Of a stretch of 64,000 bases of DNA, positions 45,112 to 52,548 are shown one piece after another. The DNA comes from Parabacteroides distasonis ATCC 8503. Its GTDB lineage: Bacteria > Bacteroidota > Bacteroidia > Bacteroidales > Tannerellaceae. Within the stretch, counting starts at the first letter, position 1, and the number at the start of each line of letters is the position of its first letter. The notes under the pieces are model-generated. The model ran no database searches. It saw only the letters and a program-made list of their open reading frames with translations, and had not been told where the DNA came from. The stretch spans positions 4,528,501 to 4,592,500 of the forward strand of contig NC_009615.1 of NCBI RefSeq assembly GCF_000012845.1, in the 5' to 3' direction. Position numbers and translations under genes: made by a program.

Positions 45112-45152
45112 AATCTGTATGTTTTTTATTGATAATCGTAATACAGACCATG

Positions 45153-45333
45153 TAAAAAATAACGTGGGCTTGCACGTTATCGGAGTAAAGGTACGACCAA
45201 GTAACCCACAGACCAATAATAAGTACAGCCCACGCATAGCACGGGCGTTCACTCATTACTCAACGGTCTGTAATTTTTATTGGTCGTTTTTTACTCCATT
45301 GAATAATAGCTAACGCTAATATTTCCAAATTTT
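45153..45333 (-). ncRNA. Element-borne 6S-RNA-like small RNA
   Basis: A complete RNA gene: promoter at 45340-45370, then a hairpin over 45297-45182. Minus-strand stems are GGAGTAAA/TTTACTCC, ACGACCAA/TTGGTCGT, ACAGACC/GGTCTGT, AGTAATGAGT/ACTTATTATT and GCCCGTGC/GCGTGGGC. A bubble (TAAAAATT opposite GGGTTAC) lies above the lower stem. Four G-U pairs form only on the minus strand, which argues for RNA rather than a DNA palindrome. An intrinsic terminator follows (ATAACGTG/CACGTTAT then six T). Its 3' half shares GCGTGGGCTGT, TTATTATT, GTC, TGGGT and TTGG, in the same order, with the host RNA at 44404-44443. Confidence 0.65.
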
Positions 45334-45339
45334 ACACGG

Positions 45340-45370
45340 CAAAGATAAGTATAAGTCAATAAAGGACAAA
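45340..45370 (-). promoter_or_regulatory. Consensus promoter of the element's small RNA
   Basis: Minus strand: TTTG (45370-45367), 19 bases, TATCTTTG (45347-45340), identical in -7 box to the host RNA promoter. Confidence 0.8.
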
Positions 45371-45474
45371 GAAAAAGGGCTGAATCTGTATTATTGTAGA
45401 ATACTACATAACCATATAGGACATTTTATAATTTTAGGGATATACACTAAAACTTGCACTTGGGGTCTCTACCT

Positions 45475-45514
45475 GTTACCAATTTTTGGTAACAACATAC
45501 AACTTATTATAAGG
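45475..45514. repeat. 40-base direct repeat, copy B (after rep gene)
   Basis: 35 of 40 bases match copy A at 46461-46500. It lies 9 bases past the stop of the replication-initiator gene. It contains a small hairpin GTTACCAA/TTGGTAAC and the shared tail ACAACTTATTATAAGG. Confidence 0.8.
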
Positions 45515-45523
45515 GTCTTGTAA

Positions 45524-46459
45524 TTACACGTATGCTCCAACATTCTTAATCTCATCATCAAGTTCCTTTATATCTTCATCGGATATAGAAACGCTTGCCT
45601 TGTTTGCCACTTCAATAATTTTCTTCTTTAGCCTTGTGTAGCACTTCCTGTCACCAAACACTTTTGCTTCTTTCAATTCTTCTAGAAAAGTCGTTATTTG
45701 GCTTTGGTCGCTTTGGCTTATCAAACGTGCCACTAACACATCAAAAGCATCTGAAACGGTTTTAATTTCACTCATAACCTCTGTTTTTAGCTGGTTCAAC
45801 TTGGATATTGAAAAATAGTGTGCCTGCCACTTCCTTACAAGTAACCTGTAAAACTTACTTTCTGATAATGTTGAGGCTTGCACCTCTGGAACTCCTATTT
45901 GTTGAGATAACCGCCCGTTCAATCTCATTTCATATTTTAGCAAGTTGGTTTCAGTAAAACCATCTGGTATTATCAACCCTTTTGCATCAGCATCAGCCCT
46001 TTTATCATAAAAACAAAATACTTTGGGTTGCTGTTTTCCTTTGTGCTTGTAGTAAAGCGTACCTACATCAAAGTGATAACGTGCCAACTTAGGCATATCG
46101 CCTAACTTTTTCAGATATTCATTTACTGGTTTCCTCATTACAAACTGTGTCCCAAATTCAAGCCCTGTAACTTTAGCCTCTTTCATATCTATATGTAAAG
46201 CGTCTGATAGCTTTTCTATCGCTTGGACGGTACTATGTCTGTCAAGTGGATAAACATTGCTTGGATATAGGTATTTTGCCAAACTGCCTATAATGGAGTA
46301 ACCGCCTGTATAGATAGACACTTTCAACCCGTCCAGACTGCCAAAGATGCAAACTTCCCCCGTTTTAAGGTCGGTTTGCTCTTTTGCCTTATCCAGATAA
46401 CCGCTTATGTCTGGTGTACCTCTCATTCTTGGGTAGAGTAGCTTTAACTTATCATACAT
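45524..46459 (-). CDS. Replication-initiator-like protein (phage gene II/X type)
   Basis: 311 residues from the ATG at 46459; an upstream in-frame TTG at 46468 is less likely. The order of blocks resembles the phage/plasmid gene II/X replication family: VSIYTGGYSIIGSLAKYLYP (~50-69), VTGLEFGTQFVMRKPVNEYL (~97-116), YYKHKGKQQPKVFCFYDK (~138-155) and NLLKYEMRLNGRL (~170-182). Such proteins nick DNA to start rolling-circle copying. I cannot point to a certain catalytic Tyr. It is flanked by the 40-base repeats. The match is by pattern memory, so moderate. Confidence 0.5.
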   Translation of the reverse strand: MYDKLKLLYPRMRGTPDISGYLDKAKEQTDLKTGEVCIFGSLDGLKVSIYTGGYSIIGSLAKYLYPSNVYPLDRHSTVQAIEKLSDALHIDMKEAKVTGLEFGTQFVMRKPVNEYLKKLGDMPKLARYHFDVGTLYYKHKGKQQPKVFCFYDKRADADAKGLIIPDGFTETNLLKYEMRLNGRLSQQIGVPEVQASTLSESKFYRLLVRKWQAHYFSISKLNQLKTEVMSEIKTVSDAFDVLVARLISQSDQSQITTFLEELKEAKVFGDRKCYTRLKKKIIEVANKASVSISDEDIKELDDEIKNVGAYV

Positions 46460-46460
46460 T

Positions 46461-46500
46461 GTTACCAAAATTTGGGTACAACCTACAACTTATTATAAGG
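46461..46500. repeat. 40-base direct repeat, copy A (before rep gene)
   Basis: Begins just upstream of the rep ATG and lies 7 bases past the stop of the 174-residue gene. As it covers the rep leader, it may hold its ribosome-binding site or an operator. Confidence 0.8.
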
Positions 46501-46507
46501 AACTTCT

Positions 46508-47032
46508 TTATTTGGCTTGTTTCCTCAAAGCATCCAATACTTCATTAAAGCCACCCATCACAAGTTGTTTGCAATAAGAGGAAATCAAGACTTTTGCACC
46601 ATCTAAAACAATCAATTCAATAAAAGACGGTCTAATCTTTTCCGTTTCTGTTACCGCTTTATCGTCTTGGTGAACAATAAACAAAAAGCCATCATCTTTA
46701 TACTCAAAGAACGGGTTAACCTTGTTCTTGGCACTGTATGTCTTATCTGCCAACGGGTAGCCATAAGCAAAGCCACTTAGTTTACCGTCCACAAAATAAT
46801 CTTTCAAACCTGTAAAATTCAAGCCATTTTTAGCCTGTAGTCTTATAGATGGAACATTTGCGTTCTCTTTCAGCTTTTCCATAAGGTACATTGATACTTT
46901 ACCGTTCCTGCCTGTAATAGTTTCTATCGGTGGATAATAACCCGCTTGTGCTGTCACTACATATTTGGGCGTTTTCTTGCTTGTTGCATCAAATTCCAGA
47001 CGTGCATAATAAAGAATATTGGGCGTTATCAT
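46508..47032 (-). CDS. Unknown protein, 174 residues, of the element
   Basis: Read from the ATG at 47032, which overlaps the excisionase-like gene's stop (ATGA, 4 bases), so translation is probably coupled. It is soluble, with no signal peptide, and the middle has beta-strand character (FFEYKDDGFLFIVHQDD). No motif recognised. Its place between an excisionase-like and a replication-like gene suggests a role in element maintenance or DNA binding. Confidence 0.6.
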   Translation of the reverse strand: MITPNILYYARLEFDATSKKTPKYVVTAQAGYYPPIETITGRNGKVSMYLMEKLKENANVPSIRLQAKNGLNFTGLKDYFVDGKLSGFAYGYPLADKTYSAKNKVNPFFEYKDDGFLFIVHQDDKAVTETEKIRPSFIELIVLDGAKVLISSYCKQLVMGGFNEVLDALRKQAK

Positions 47033-47313
47033 AAGTTTCCCCCTTTCTTTCCTGTAACCACATAGGCAATAGCCTGTTGTTCTGTCTCCTTTATGGTCGC
47101 TACTCGGTTCTGTTTCATCCACGCTTCCACCTCTGAACGGTCAAAGTATATTTGTTTCCCGTTTGGACGATAATAGGGTATCTGGTGGGTACACGTTAAA
47201 CGGTACAAATGAGATTTACTTAACCCTGTCAATAAGGCTACATCTTCCAAGGTTAGCACATTTTTTGCTGCTAACAAGGAATAAACTAAAATTTGATTTA
47301 TCTTTTCTTCCAT
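47029..47313 (-). CDS. Excisionase-like helix-turn-helix protein
   Basis: 94 residues. LTLEDVALLTGLSKSHLYRL (~20-39) is a MerR-like winged HTH, followed by the wing PYYRPNGKQIYFDRSEVEAW (~46-65), as in Bacteroides element excisionases and HTH_17 proteins. It would bend DNA at the att sites to steer the integrase towards excision and may regulate the operon. It overlaps the next gene by 4 bases. Confidence 0.8.
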   Translation of the reverse strand: MEEKINQILVYSLLAAKNVLTLEDVALLTGLSKSHLYRLTCTHQIPYYRPNGKQIYFDRSEVEAWMKQNRVATIKETEQQAIAYVVTGKKGGNL

Positions 47314-47401
47314 GTCAATTTTCTGCTTTGCGACGTTGGAACTATGTACACTCGCCCCTCTGCCTGTTAAACATGGTACAAAAATCGATAATGATAACTA
47401 C

Positions 47402-47433
47402 AAAAAAACACACCGTTATGAAAGCGGTGTGTT
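47402..47433 (-). terminator. Terminator after the 221-residue gene
   Basis: AACACACCG/CGGTGTGTT arms with a run of T on the minus strand. It separates the integrase unit from the excisionase-rep unit. Confidence 0.85.
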
Positions 47434-47454
47434 AGAGTGTGTAAGGTATGTGAA

Positions 47455-48120
47455 TTACTCAAATAGGGCATCTACTTTTTCATGTCCTGTCGGCTCAAAT
47501 TTGGTATTGTTTTTCATCCAATTCTGCTTTGCCCCCTTCAATTTATCTATTCCTTGTACTTTCCCCTCATATCCAAATAGAGTTTCAAAAGGTTTCCAAC
47601 TGGTTTGTATATTGCCGTCCTTATCCATCTTATTCGTTAATTTCAAATAGCGGCTCATTCTATCAGCAAAATAGGATAATAGCTGTATTGTACCATTCCA
47701 TTTATAATTACTATCGCATAATTCTGCTGCAATAACTTTTTGCAAAATAGCTTTAGCCTTATCAGTATTTAATACGTTTGGCAAATTTTCTTCATTATTA
47801 TTTATAACAAATTTCCCGTTTAAGGCATTTTCTATTTGCCTGTAGAGGGTATCACGCTCTTTTTCTTTTTCTTCAATCATAGCGAGCGTTACACGTTCAT
47901 ACGGAGATGCTCCATTGTTCAACCATCTATTAATATTTCTCCATTTGCAAAGAAGTTCTGTAAGATACTCTTTCTCTGCAAGCCGTTTTTGGTCTTTATA
48001 GCCTAATATAAAGCCGTTTTCATCAATAGTATAGTATTCATGGTTTTGCTTATAAATACCATCTACCATGTCCGCTATTTCTCTGTCAGATAGAATGCAA
48101 TTAATTTCTGGAATTTTCAC
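47455..48120 (-). CDS. Unknown protein, 221 residues, next to the integrase
   Basis: Soluble, mostly helical, Lys/Asn-rich, without motif that I recognise. It starts 9 bases after the integrase stop and ends at a terminator, so it is in one transcript with the integrase. It may aid recombination or regulate it. I could not place it in a family. Confidence 0.65.
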   Translation of the reverse strand: MKIPEINCILSDREIADMVDGIYKQNHEYYTIDENGFILGYKDQKRLAEKEYLTELLCKWRNINRWLNNGASPYERVTLAMIEEKEKERDTLYRQIENALNGKFVINNNEENLPNVLNTDKAKAILQKVIAAELCDSNYKWNGTIQLLSYFADRMSRYLKLTNKMDKDGNIQTSWKPFETLFGYEGKVQGIDKLKGAKQNWMKNNTKFEPTGHEKVDALFE

Positions 48121-48129
48121 GTTACCACT

Positions 48130-49281
48130 TTATTTGTTAAACACGTTATTTACAAGGTTTACCGCCTCATCCTTTTTCTTATCCACTATCTTTGCATAAA
48201 TGGTAGTAGTTTTCACCTGTGTATGTCCTAACAGTTTGCTTGTTGTGTACAAATCAGCCCCTAAAGTAAGCATCATAGTTGCAAAGGTGTGCCTAGCGGT
48301 GTGGAAAGTTATCGTTTTTGTGATACCGCTATTTTGTGCCCACGTTTTCAGTACTACATTGATATAAGTTGCATAAGGCAAATGAAAGATTTTATCAGTG
48401 TCCTTTGCATCGTCCCGTTTGGGCATCCACTTTAAAGCCTCATCAGACAAAGGCAAATACAAAGTCTTTTGGGTTTTCTTCATTACAATCTTTACCCTGT
48501 ATTGGCTACCGTCTAAAATAACATCGCCCCATGTCAAAGCCTGTATGTCACCTAATCTTAAACCACAAAAGCAACTGAACAAATAAGCCTGTTTGGTGGG
48601 TTCATTGATGCACTTGGAGGCTATCAGTAATTTAATCTCATCAACCGTCAAATATTCACGTGTGCTTTCTGGTATCTTAATCCTATCGTCTGGATTAATC
48701 TTTGTGATAGGGTTGTAAGGTATAATTTCTTCTTTTACAGCAAGGTTTAAGGCACAATTCAAGCATCTAAAATAACCTGCTGTTGTTACTTTAGCCATTA
48801 GTTTACCGTCTTTCCTTTTGGCGTTATTCAGATAGTCAATAAAGCCCAAACAATAAGGCTTATCAACTTCTTTCATTGTAACGGTATCGCCTCTGTATTT
48901 TATAAGGTGTTTTATCGCTTTGTCTATCTGGATATGAAAAGCGGCACTTTGCCCCGTCTTTAGTTTGTGGTCACTATAATGCCTCATCCAATCAATCAAA
49001 AGCATCTTGGAACGTGAGGCGTTTTTTGTTACTCCTGCCTCATCGTTTGTAAGTTCTATAATCTTTTGTGCCTTGATAGCGTTTGCAGCCTGTAAGGTAT
49101 TTGCATTTCTTGCCTTTGCCGTTTCGTCCACTTCTGGAATGATATACAGCCTTAAAAATTCATAAGTTCTTTTACCATCCTTGTAAATATCCAAATAGAG
49201 GCTTTTATTGCCATTGGATAGACTTTTTGCCCTTAGCTTGATAGGTTCTTTGGCTTTGAGGGCTTTTTTCTTCTTTGCCAT
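48130..49281 (-). CDS. Tyrosine site-specific integrase
   Basis: 383 residues in three parts: an arm-binding N-terminus (~10-85), a SAM-like core-binding domain (~105-205) and a catalytic domain (~215-383). The catalytic set is visible: Arg in FCGLRLGDIQAL, HTARHTFATMM (HxxR), LLGHTQVKTTTIYAKI (His and nucleophile Tyr). It resembles integrases of Bacteroides transposons and phages. It is adjacent to the right att site and has a full consensus promoter. Confidence 0.92.
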   Translation of the reverse strand: MAKKKKALKAKEPIKLRAKSLSNGNKSLYLDIYKDGKRTYEFLRLYIIPEVDETAKARNANTLQAANAIKAQKIIELTNDEAGVTKNASRSKMLLIDWMRHYSDHKLKTGQSAAFHIQIDKAIKHLIKYRGDTVTMKEVDKPYCLGFIDYLNNAKRKDGKLMAKVTTAGYFRCLNCALNLAVKEEIIPYNPITKINPDDRIKIPESTREYLTVDEIKLLIASKCINEPTKQAYLFSCFCGLRLGDIQALTWGDVILDGSQYRVKIVMKKTQKTLYLPLSDEALKWMPKRDDAKDTDKIFHLPYATYINVVLKTWAQNSGITKTITFHTARHTFATMMLTLGADLYTTSKLLGHTQVKTTTIYAKIVDKKKDEAVNLVNNVFNK

Positions 49282-49309
49282 AGCTATAATGTTGATTTGT
49301 TACCACTGG

Positions 49310-49340
49310 CAAATATAGGCATTTTTTGTTACTCGACAAA
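49310..49340 (-). promoter_or_regulatory. Promoter of the integrase
   Basis: Minus strand: TTTG (49340-49337), 19 bases, TATATTTG (49317-49310), 28 bases before the ATG. The surrounding GTTAC-containing repeats might be binding sites. Confidence 0.8.
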
Positions 49341-49489
49341 TACAAGTAACAAACAAGCAACAAAAATAACTCAATAATCACCAAAAGAAAGACAAATTAA
49401 GCCTTGTTTCCTATTGTGATAAATTACTCAAATAGCTGATAATAATTGCTTTTAGTTGTAGTTTAATTGATATTGGTTTTTGTAGTGTA

Positions 49490-49502
49490 GGTTATTGGCG
49501 AT
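49490..49502. other. Likely attR of the integrated element
   Basis: GGTTATTGGCGAT. The chromosome-side sequence GCCTCAGTTTC follows, and CAGTT can pair with AACTG at 44309-44313 just before the host RNA hairpin, as expected if this is the displaced original 3' end of that RNA gene. The 321-base gap between integrase and the next gene holds only this site, the promoter and AT-rich repeats. Confidence 0.6.
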
Positions 49503-49602
49503 GCCTCAGTTTCGAATAGTAGATTAACAGTTCCCACGCTTCTTTTTTGTAGCATATAGAAATACCGAACAAGGTGAACGGTCCGGTTTGAGGGAAACGT
49601 AT

Positions 49603-49971
49603 ATGGAGGTAATTAAAAAGCAACGTTTGGCTGTCTGTCGTATATTATTGGATGTAGTGGAAGGTGCGTGTGAGGTCCGTGATCCAGATCTGATCATGCG
49701 GACTCGTCATTATCCGGCACTTCAAAGGGAGATGTGTTTTGCGGATCGGGATTGGGAAGAAGCGAGAGATTTGAGTGTACTTGCCTGCTTGGTACTATCC
49801 AAGGAATTGCATTATAAGGTTAAGATGATGATCGGTTTGGTAGCTCATGACTTGTATTCAAGGGAGTCCTCGGTCTCTTATCAGCAACGCCTGTCCTTCG
49901 ATGTGCTGATGAGTGCGATCGATTGGCCGGTCTCTTTTAAGGAGATCACGCTCTTTGCTCCCTCAAAATAA
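49603..49971 (+). CDS. Unknown 122-residue protein beside the element
   Basis: Read from the ATG at 49603 (MEVIKKQRLAVCRILLDVVEG). Helical, soluble, no recognised motif. Base composition is like the chromosome, so it is outside the element. Its 3' end overlaps the convergent PorE-like gene by 9 bases. No function can be assigned. Confidence 0.6.
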   Translation: MEVIKKQRLAVCRILLDVVEGACEVRDPDLIMRTRHYPALQREMCFADRDWEEARDLSVLACLVLSKELHYKVKMMIGLVAHDLYSRESSVSYQQRLSFDVLMSAIDWPVSFKEITLFAPSK

Positions 49972-51939
49972 GTTATAGTTTGTACGTAAGACCTTGAATT
50001 CCGTTCTGCGGTTGATCTGGTCGGCGATCTCTTGCTGTTCCGGCGGCAGGGCAAGGATGAATTCCTCGGTAAGCACATCGCCTTCCTTCAAGAAATCGAA
50101 TTGCTTGGCCATCTTCTTGTTGATCGTCTTGGGAACGCTTTCTCCATATCCTTTCGCTTCCAGACGAGCCGCCTCGATACCTCCCGCTATTAGGTAATCC
50201 ACGACCGATTGCGCACGGCGTTGAGCCAAACGCTCGTTATACTGGTCCGTACCTTTCCGGTCCGTGTGGGCACCCAGTTCGATCGTTACGTTCGGGTTAT
50301 CGTTCAGCATCTTGATCATCTCGTCCAAAGCTTTCTTGGATTCCGGACGAAGGGTCGCTTTATCGAAATCGTAGAAAATGTTATCGATAACAACTGGCTT
50401 GCTGATCGGAGAGAGAAAGAAATCCACGATATACGTCTCGTTTTTCTCCTCGGGGCCGGTATGCAACTCGTAATTCTGGTTGAGGTAACCACGGGCGCTG
50501 GCCATCATGACATAACGGATGTCCCGTTCCAACTCGACACGATAGGTACCGTCTTTCTTGACCGGGACTTTCACGTTCAGTCCGTCTTTTCCGACGATGC
50601 GTACGGTAGCGTCCTCGATCGGATATTCATCGACATCGTTTACGATTCCTTCGATGAAGATGGTGATCGTAGGCCGTTCAAAGGAATATATATGGTCATA
50701 GCCCCGTGCGTCGTTGCGGTTGGAGCAGAAGAAGCCTCGTTCCTCTTTTCCGGCGAAGGTGATACCGAAATCGTCTGCCATAGAGTTGATGGGAGCGCCT
50801 AGGTTCTCGACATTCCACTTCCCTGTACTGTCTTGCGTGGCCTTGAACAGATCGAGACCGCCCATTCCCGGATGTCCGTTGGACGCGAAATAAAGGGTGA
50901 CGGAATCCCGGACATACGGGAACATCTCGTCTCCCGGGGTGTTGATCTCTTCTCCTAGGTTCTCCATCGGGCCGAAATCGTTTCCCGCTACCCGGGCACG
51001 GAAAATATCCTTGCCACCGAAACCGCCCACGGCGTCGGATACGAAATACAAGTATTTGCCGTCCGGCGAGATGGAAGGATGGCCGAGGGCGGTAACCGAG
51101 TCTTTTACGATCGTCGCACGGGTTCCTTTTCCCCATTTGGCGCTGCTTCGGGTAGATATGTAAATCTCGGCGGTACGAGGGCCTTCCGGATCTTGGGCGC
51201 AATAGGTATAATACATCGTGTTTCCATCGGGGGAGAAAGAGGGGGTTCCTTCGTCGTATTCCGTATTCACCTCGTCTTCAAGCTCTACGGGAGCTAGCCA
51301 AGCCCCTTTCTCGTCTTGCTTGACAAGGAAGAGGTTATTGTTATTTTGCCCGGTGATGGCGCTAACTTTCGCGTCTTTGTCTTTCGAGCGGGAAGAAGCG
51401 AAGTATAGTTGGTCGTATTTATCTCCAGCCAGCATCGGACTGAATTCTCCCCGGCGGGAATTGAATTTATCCATGCGCCTTACCTCGTAGCGGGTAGGGT
51501 TCTTTTTCCATCCGGGAGCTAACTCGCATCCTTGTATGCCGTTGATGGCTAATAAATTGCTAGGATCGTTCTCCATATAGATATCGTAGTTCTTGATCGC
51601 TTCCGGATAACGTCCGGTCTTCTGTAACATCTGTCCCATGCGTAGATAGACGGTACTATCCGGATAATCATAGCGGATGGCGTTCATATAGGCGCTAGTC
51701 GCTTTCGCCGTATTATTGATCAACCGGTTACATTCGGCCATACGGTAAGCGATATAGCCGCGCAAATCCCTTTTCTTCGGGGATGTTTTCGTGTAAACTT
51801 TACGATAAATGGCGGCTGCCTCATAGTATTCCCCGATACGCTGCTTCTCCTCGGCATCGCTCAACTTCGCCGATTTGCAGGAATACAAGGAAGATACGAT
51901 AAGCAAAAATAAAACATATATAGTAAAATGCGCTTTCAT
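49963..51939 (-). CDS. porE: OmpA-family lipoprotein with TPR, propeller and CRD domains (PorE-like)
   Basis: 658 residues. The lipobox SLYSCKS anchors Cys21. TPR-like repeats (~25-140) are followed by PD40 propeller blades (GTPSFSPDGNTMYY, GHPSISPDGKYLYFVSD, ~150-420), a carboxypeptidase-regulatory-like domain (~430-510) and a C-terminal OmpA domain (ELGAHTDRKGTDQYNERLAQRRAQSV, ~560-640) that binds peptidoglycan. This exact order is that of the type IX secretion protein PorE, which links the system to the cell wall. Since similar proteins also exist outside the system, the name is probable rather than certain; porQ in this window supports it. Confidence 0.68.
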   Translation of the reverse strand: MKAHFTIYVLFLLIVSSLYSCKSAKLSDAEEKQRIGEYYEAAAIYRKVYTKTSPKKRDLRGYIAYRMAECNRLINNTAKATSAYMNAIRYDYPDSTVYLRMGQMLQKTGRYPEAIKNYDIYMENDPSNLLAINGIQGCELAPGWKKNPTRYEVRRMDKFNSRRGEFSPMLAGDKYDQLYFASSRSKDKDAKVSAITGQNNNNLFLVKQDEKGAWLAPVELEDEVNTEYDEGTPSFSPDGNTMYYTYCAQDPEGPRTAEIYISTRSSAKWGKGTRATIVKDSVTALGHPSISPDGKYLYFVSDAVGGFGGKDIFRARVAGNDFGPMENLGEEINTPGDEMFPYVRDSVTLYFASNGHPGMGGLDLFKATQDSTGKWNVENLGAPINSMADDFGITFAGKEERGFFCSNRNDARGYDHIYSFERPTITIFIEGIVNDVDEYPIEDATVRIVGKDGLNVKVPVKKDGTYRVELERDIRYVMMASARGYLNQNYELHTGPEEKNETYIVDFFLSPISKPVVIDNIFYDFDKATLRPESKKALDEMIKMLNDNPNVTIELGAHTDRKGTDQYNERLAQRRAQSVVDYLIAGGIEAARLEAKGYGESVPKTINKKMAKQFDFLKEGDVLTEEFILALPPEQQEIADQINRRTEFKVLRTNYNLF

Positions 51940-51988
51940 TCAATCTGGAATATATTCGTGCAAATATAACGAATTGTATGGGATCTTA

Positions 51989-52018
51989 TTGTATGTTGAA
52001 AGAAAACAGTTACCTTTG
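51989..52018 (+). promoter_or_regulatory. Promoter of the toxin-antitoxin pair
   Basis: TTG at 51989-51991, 19 bases, TACCTTTG at 52011-52018. A minus-strand box (TATATTTG, 51968-51961) for the PorE-like gene lies nearby, so the promoters are divergent. Confidence 0.75.
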
Positions 52019-52039
52019 TAGAAAACGAAACCTATTCAG

Positions 52040-52228
52040 ATGAATCTATTAAGTAAGTCAAAAGTTGCTATGGCTATGGAAGGATTACCGGAGCATTTTT
52101 CTATGGACCAGCTTGTCGATAAGATGTCTTTTGTCGATAAGGTCTGTATTGGAATAAAAGAATCAGAAGAAGGAAAAGTGTTAACCAAATTGGAATGCCG
52201 GAATAAATTAGCGAAATGGTTGAAGTAA
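52040..52228 (+). CDS. Putative antitoxin
   Basis: 62 residues, mostly helical and charged, with no recognised DNA-binding motif; the C-terminal [13 protein letters not shown] could wrap the toxin. Its 3' end overlaps the toxin start by 13 bases, the usual arrangement of translationally coupled antitoxin-toxin genes. Identified by position. Confidence 0.65.
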
Positions 52229-52548
52229 AATGGACTGATTTTGCGATCCAAAACCTTAATGAAATTGGAGATTATATTGAGAAGAAGAGTTATACCTCGT
52301 ATGCCTCCCGAGTTGTAAGTGGATTGTTTGCGGCGGTAGATGTTTTAGAACGTTTTCCTTTGGCCGGGCGTATGGTTCCGGAGTTTCAAGATACGACTAT
52401 AAGAGAGCTTATCCGGATGAATCATTACCGGATTGTTTACAGAGTGGTTAATGAGAGCCGAATAGATATTTTAACTGTTCACCATTCGGCTCGTATTTTA
52501 CATGCATCTATATTAACAAGGAACTATCCCCATAACTTAGAAACCTGA
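52216..52548 (+). CDS. RelE/ParE-family toxin
   Basis: 110 residues. [53 protein letters not shown] and [13 protein letters not shown] are the full series of ParE/RelE superfamily blocks. Target (gyrase or ribosome) cannot be told by eye; the Arg-rich middle and HHSAR fit ParE slightly better. Its 3' end overlaps the convergent queA gene by 41 bases. Confidence 0.85.

Larger units (their letters stand above)
44448..49502. mobile_element. 5.05-kb integrative element inserted at the 3' end of a small RNA gene
   Basis: The region is more AT-rich than its surroundings and all its genes lie on the minus strand. In transcript order: tyrosine integrase, unknown 221-residue protein, excisionase-like HTH protein, unknown 174-residue protein, replication-initiator-like protein, a small RNA, and a small lipoprotein. 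It is bounded by TTGGCGAT repeats; the integrase lies 213 bases from the right one, a usual place. No relaxase, coat or lysis genes are seen, so it is neither a complete conjugative element nor an obvious tailed phage. The outermost bases of the element are inferred. Confidence 0.7.

Noticed and set aside
45112..45252. N-terminal extension of the element's lipoprotein gene
   Set aside because: It would be encoded by the structured RNA gene and its terminator; the ATG at 45111 with a lipobox is far better.
45120..45320. Palindromes as a rolling-circle origin of the element
   Set aside because: Not excluded, but the consensus promoter, strand-specific G-U pairs and intrinsic terminator favour an RNA gene.
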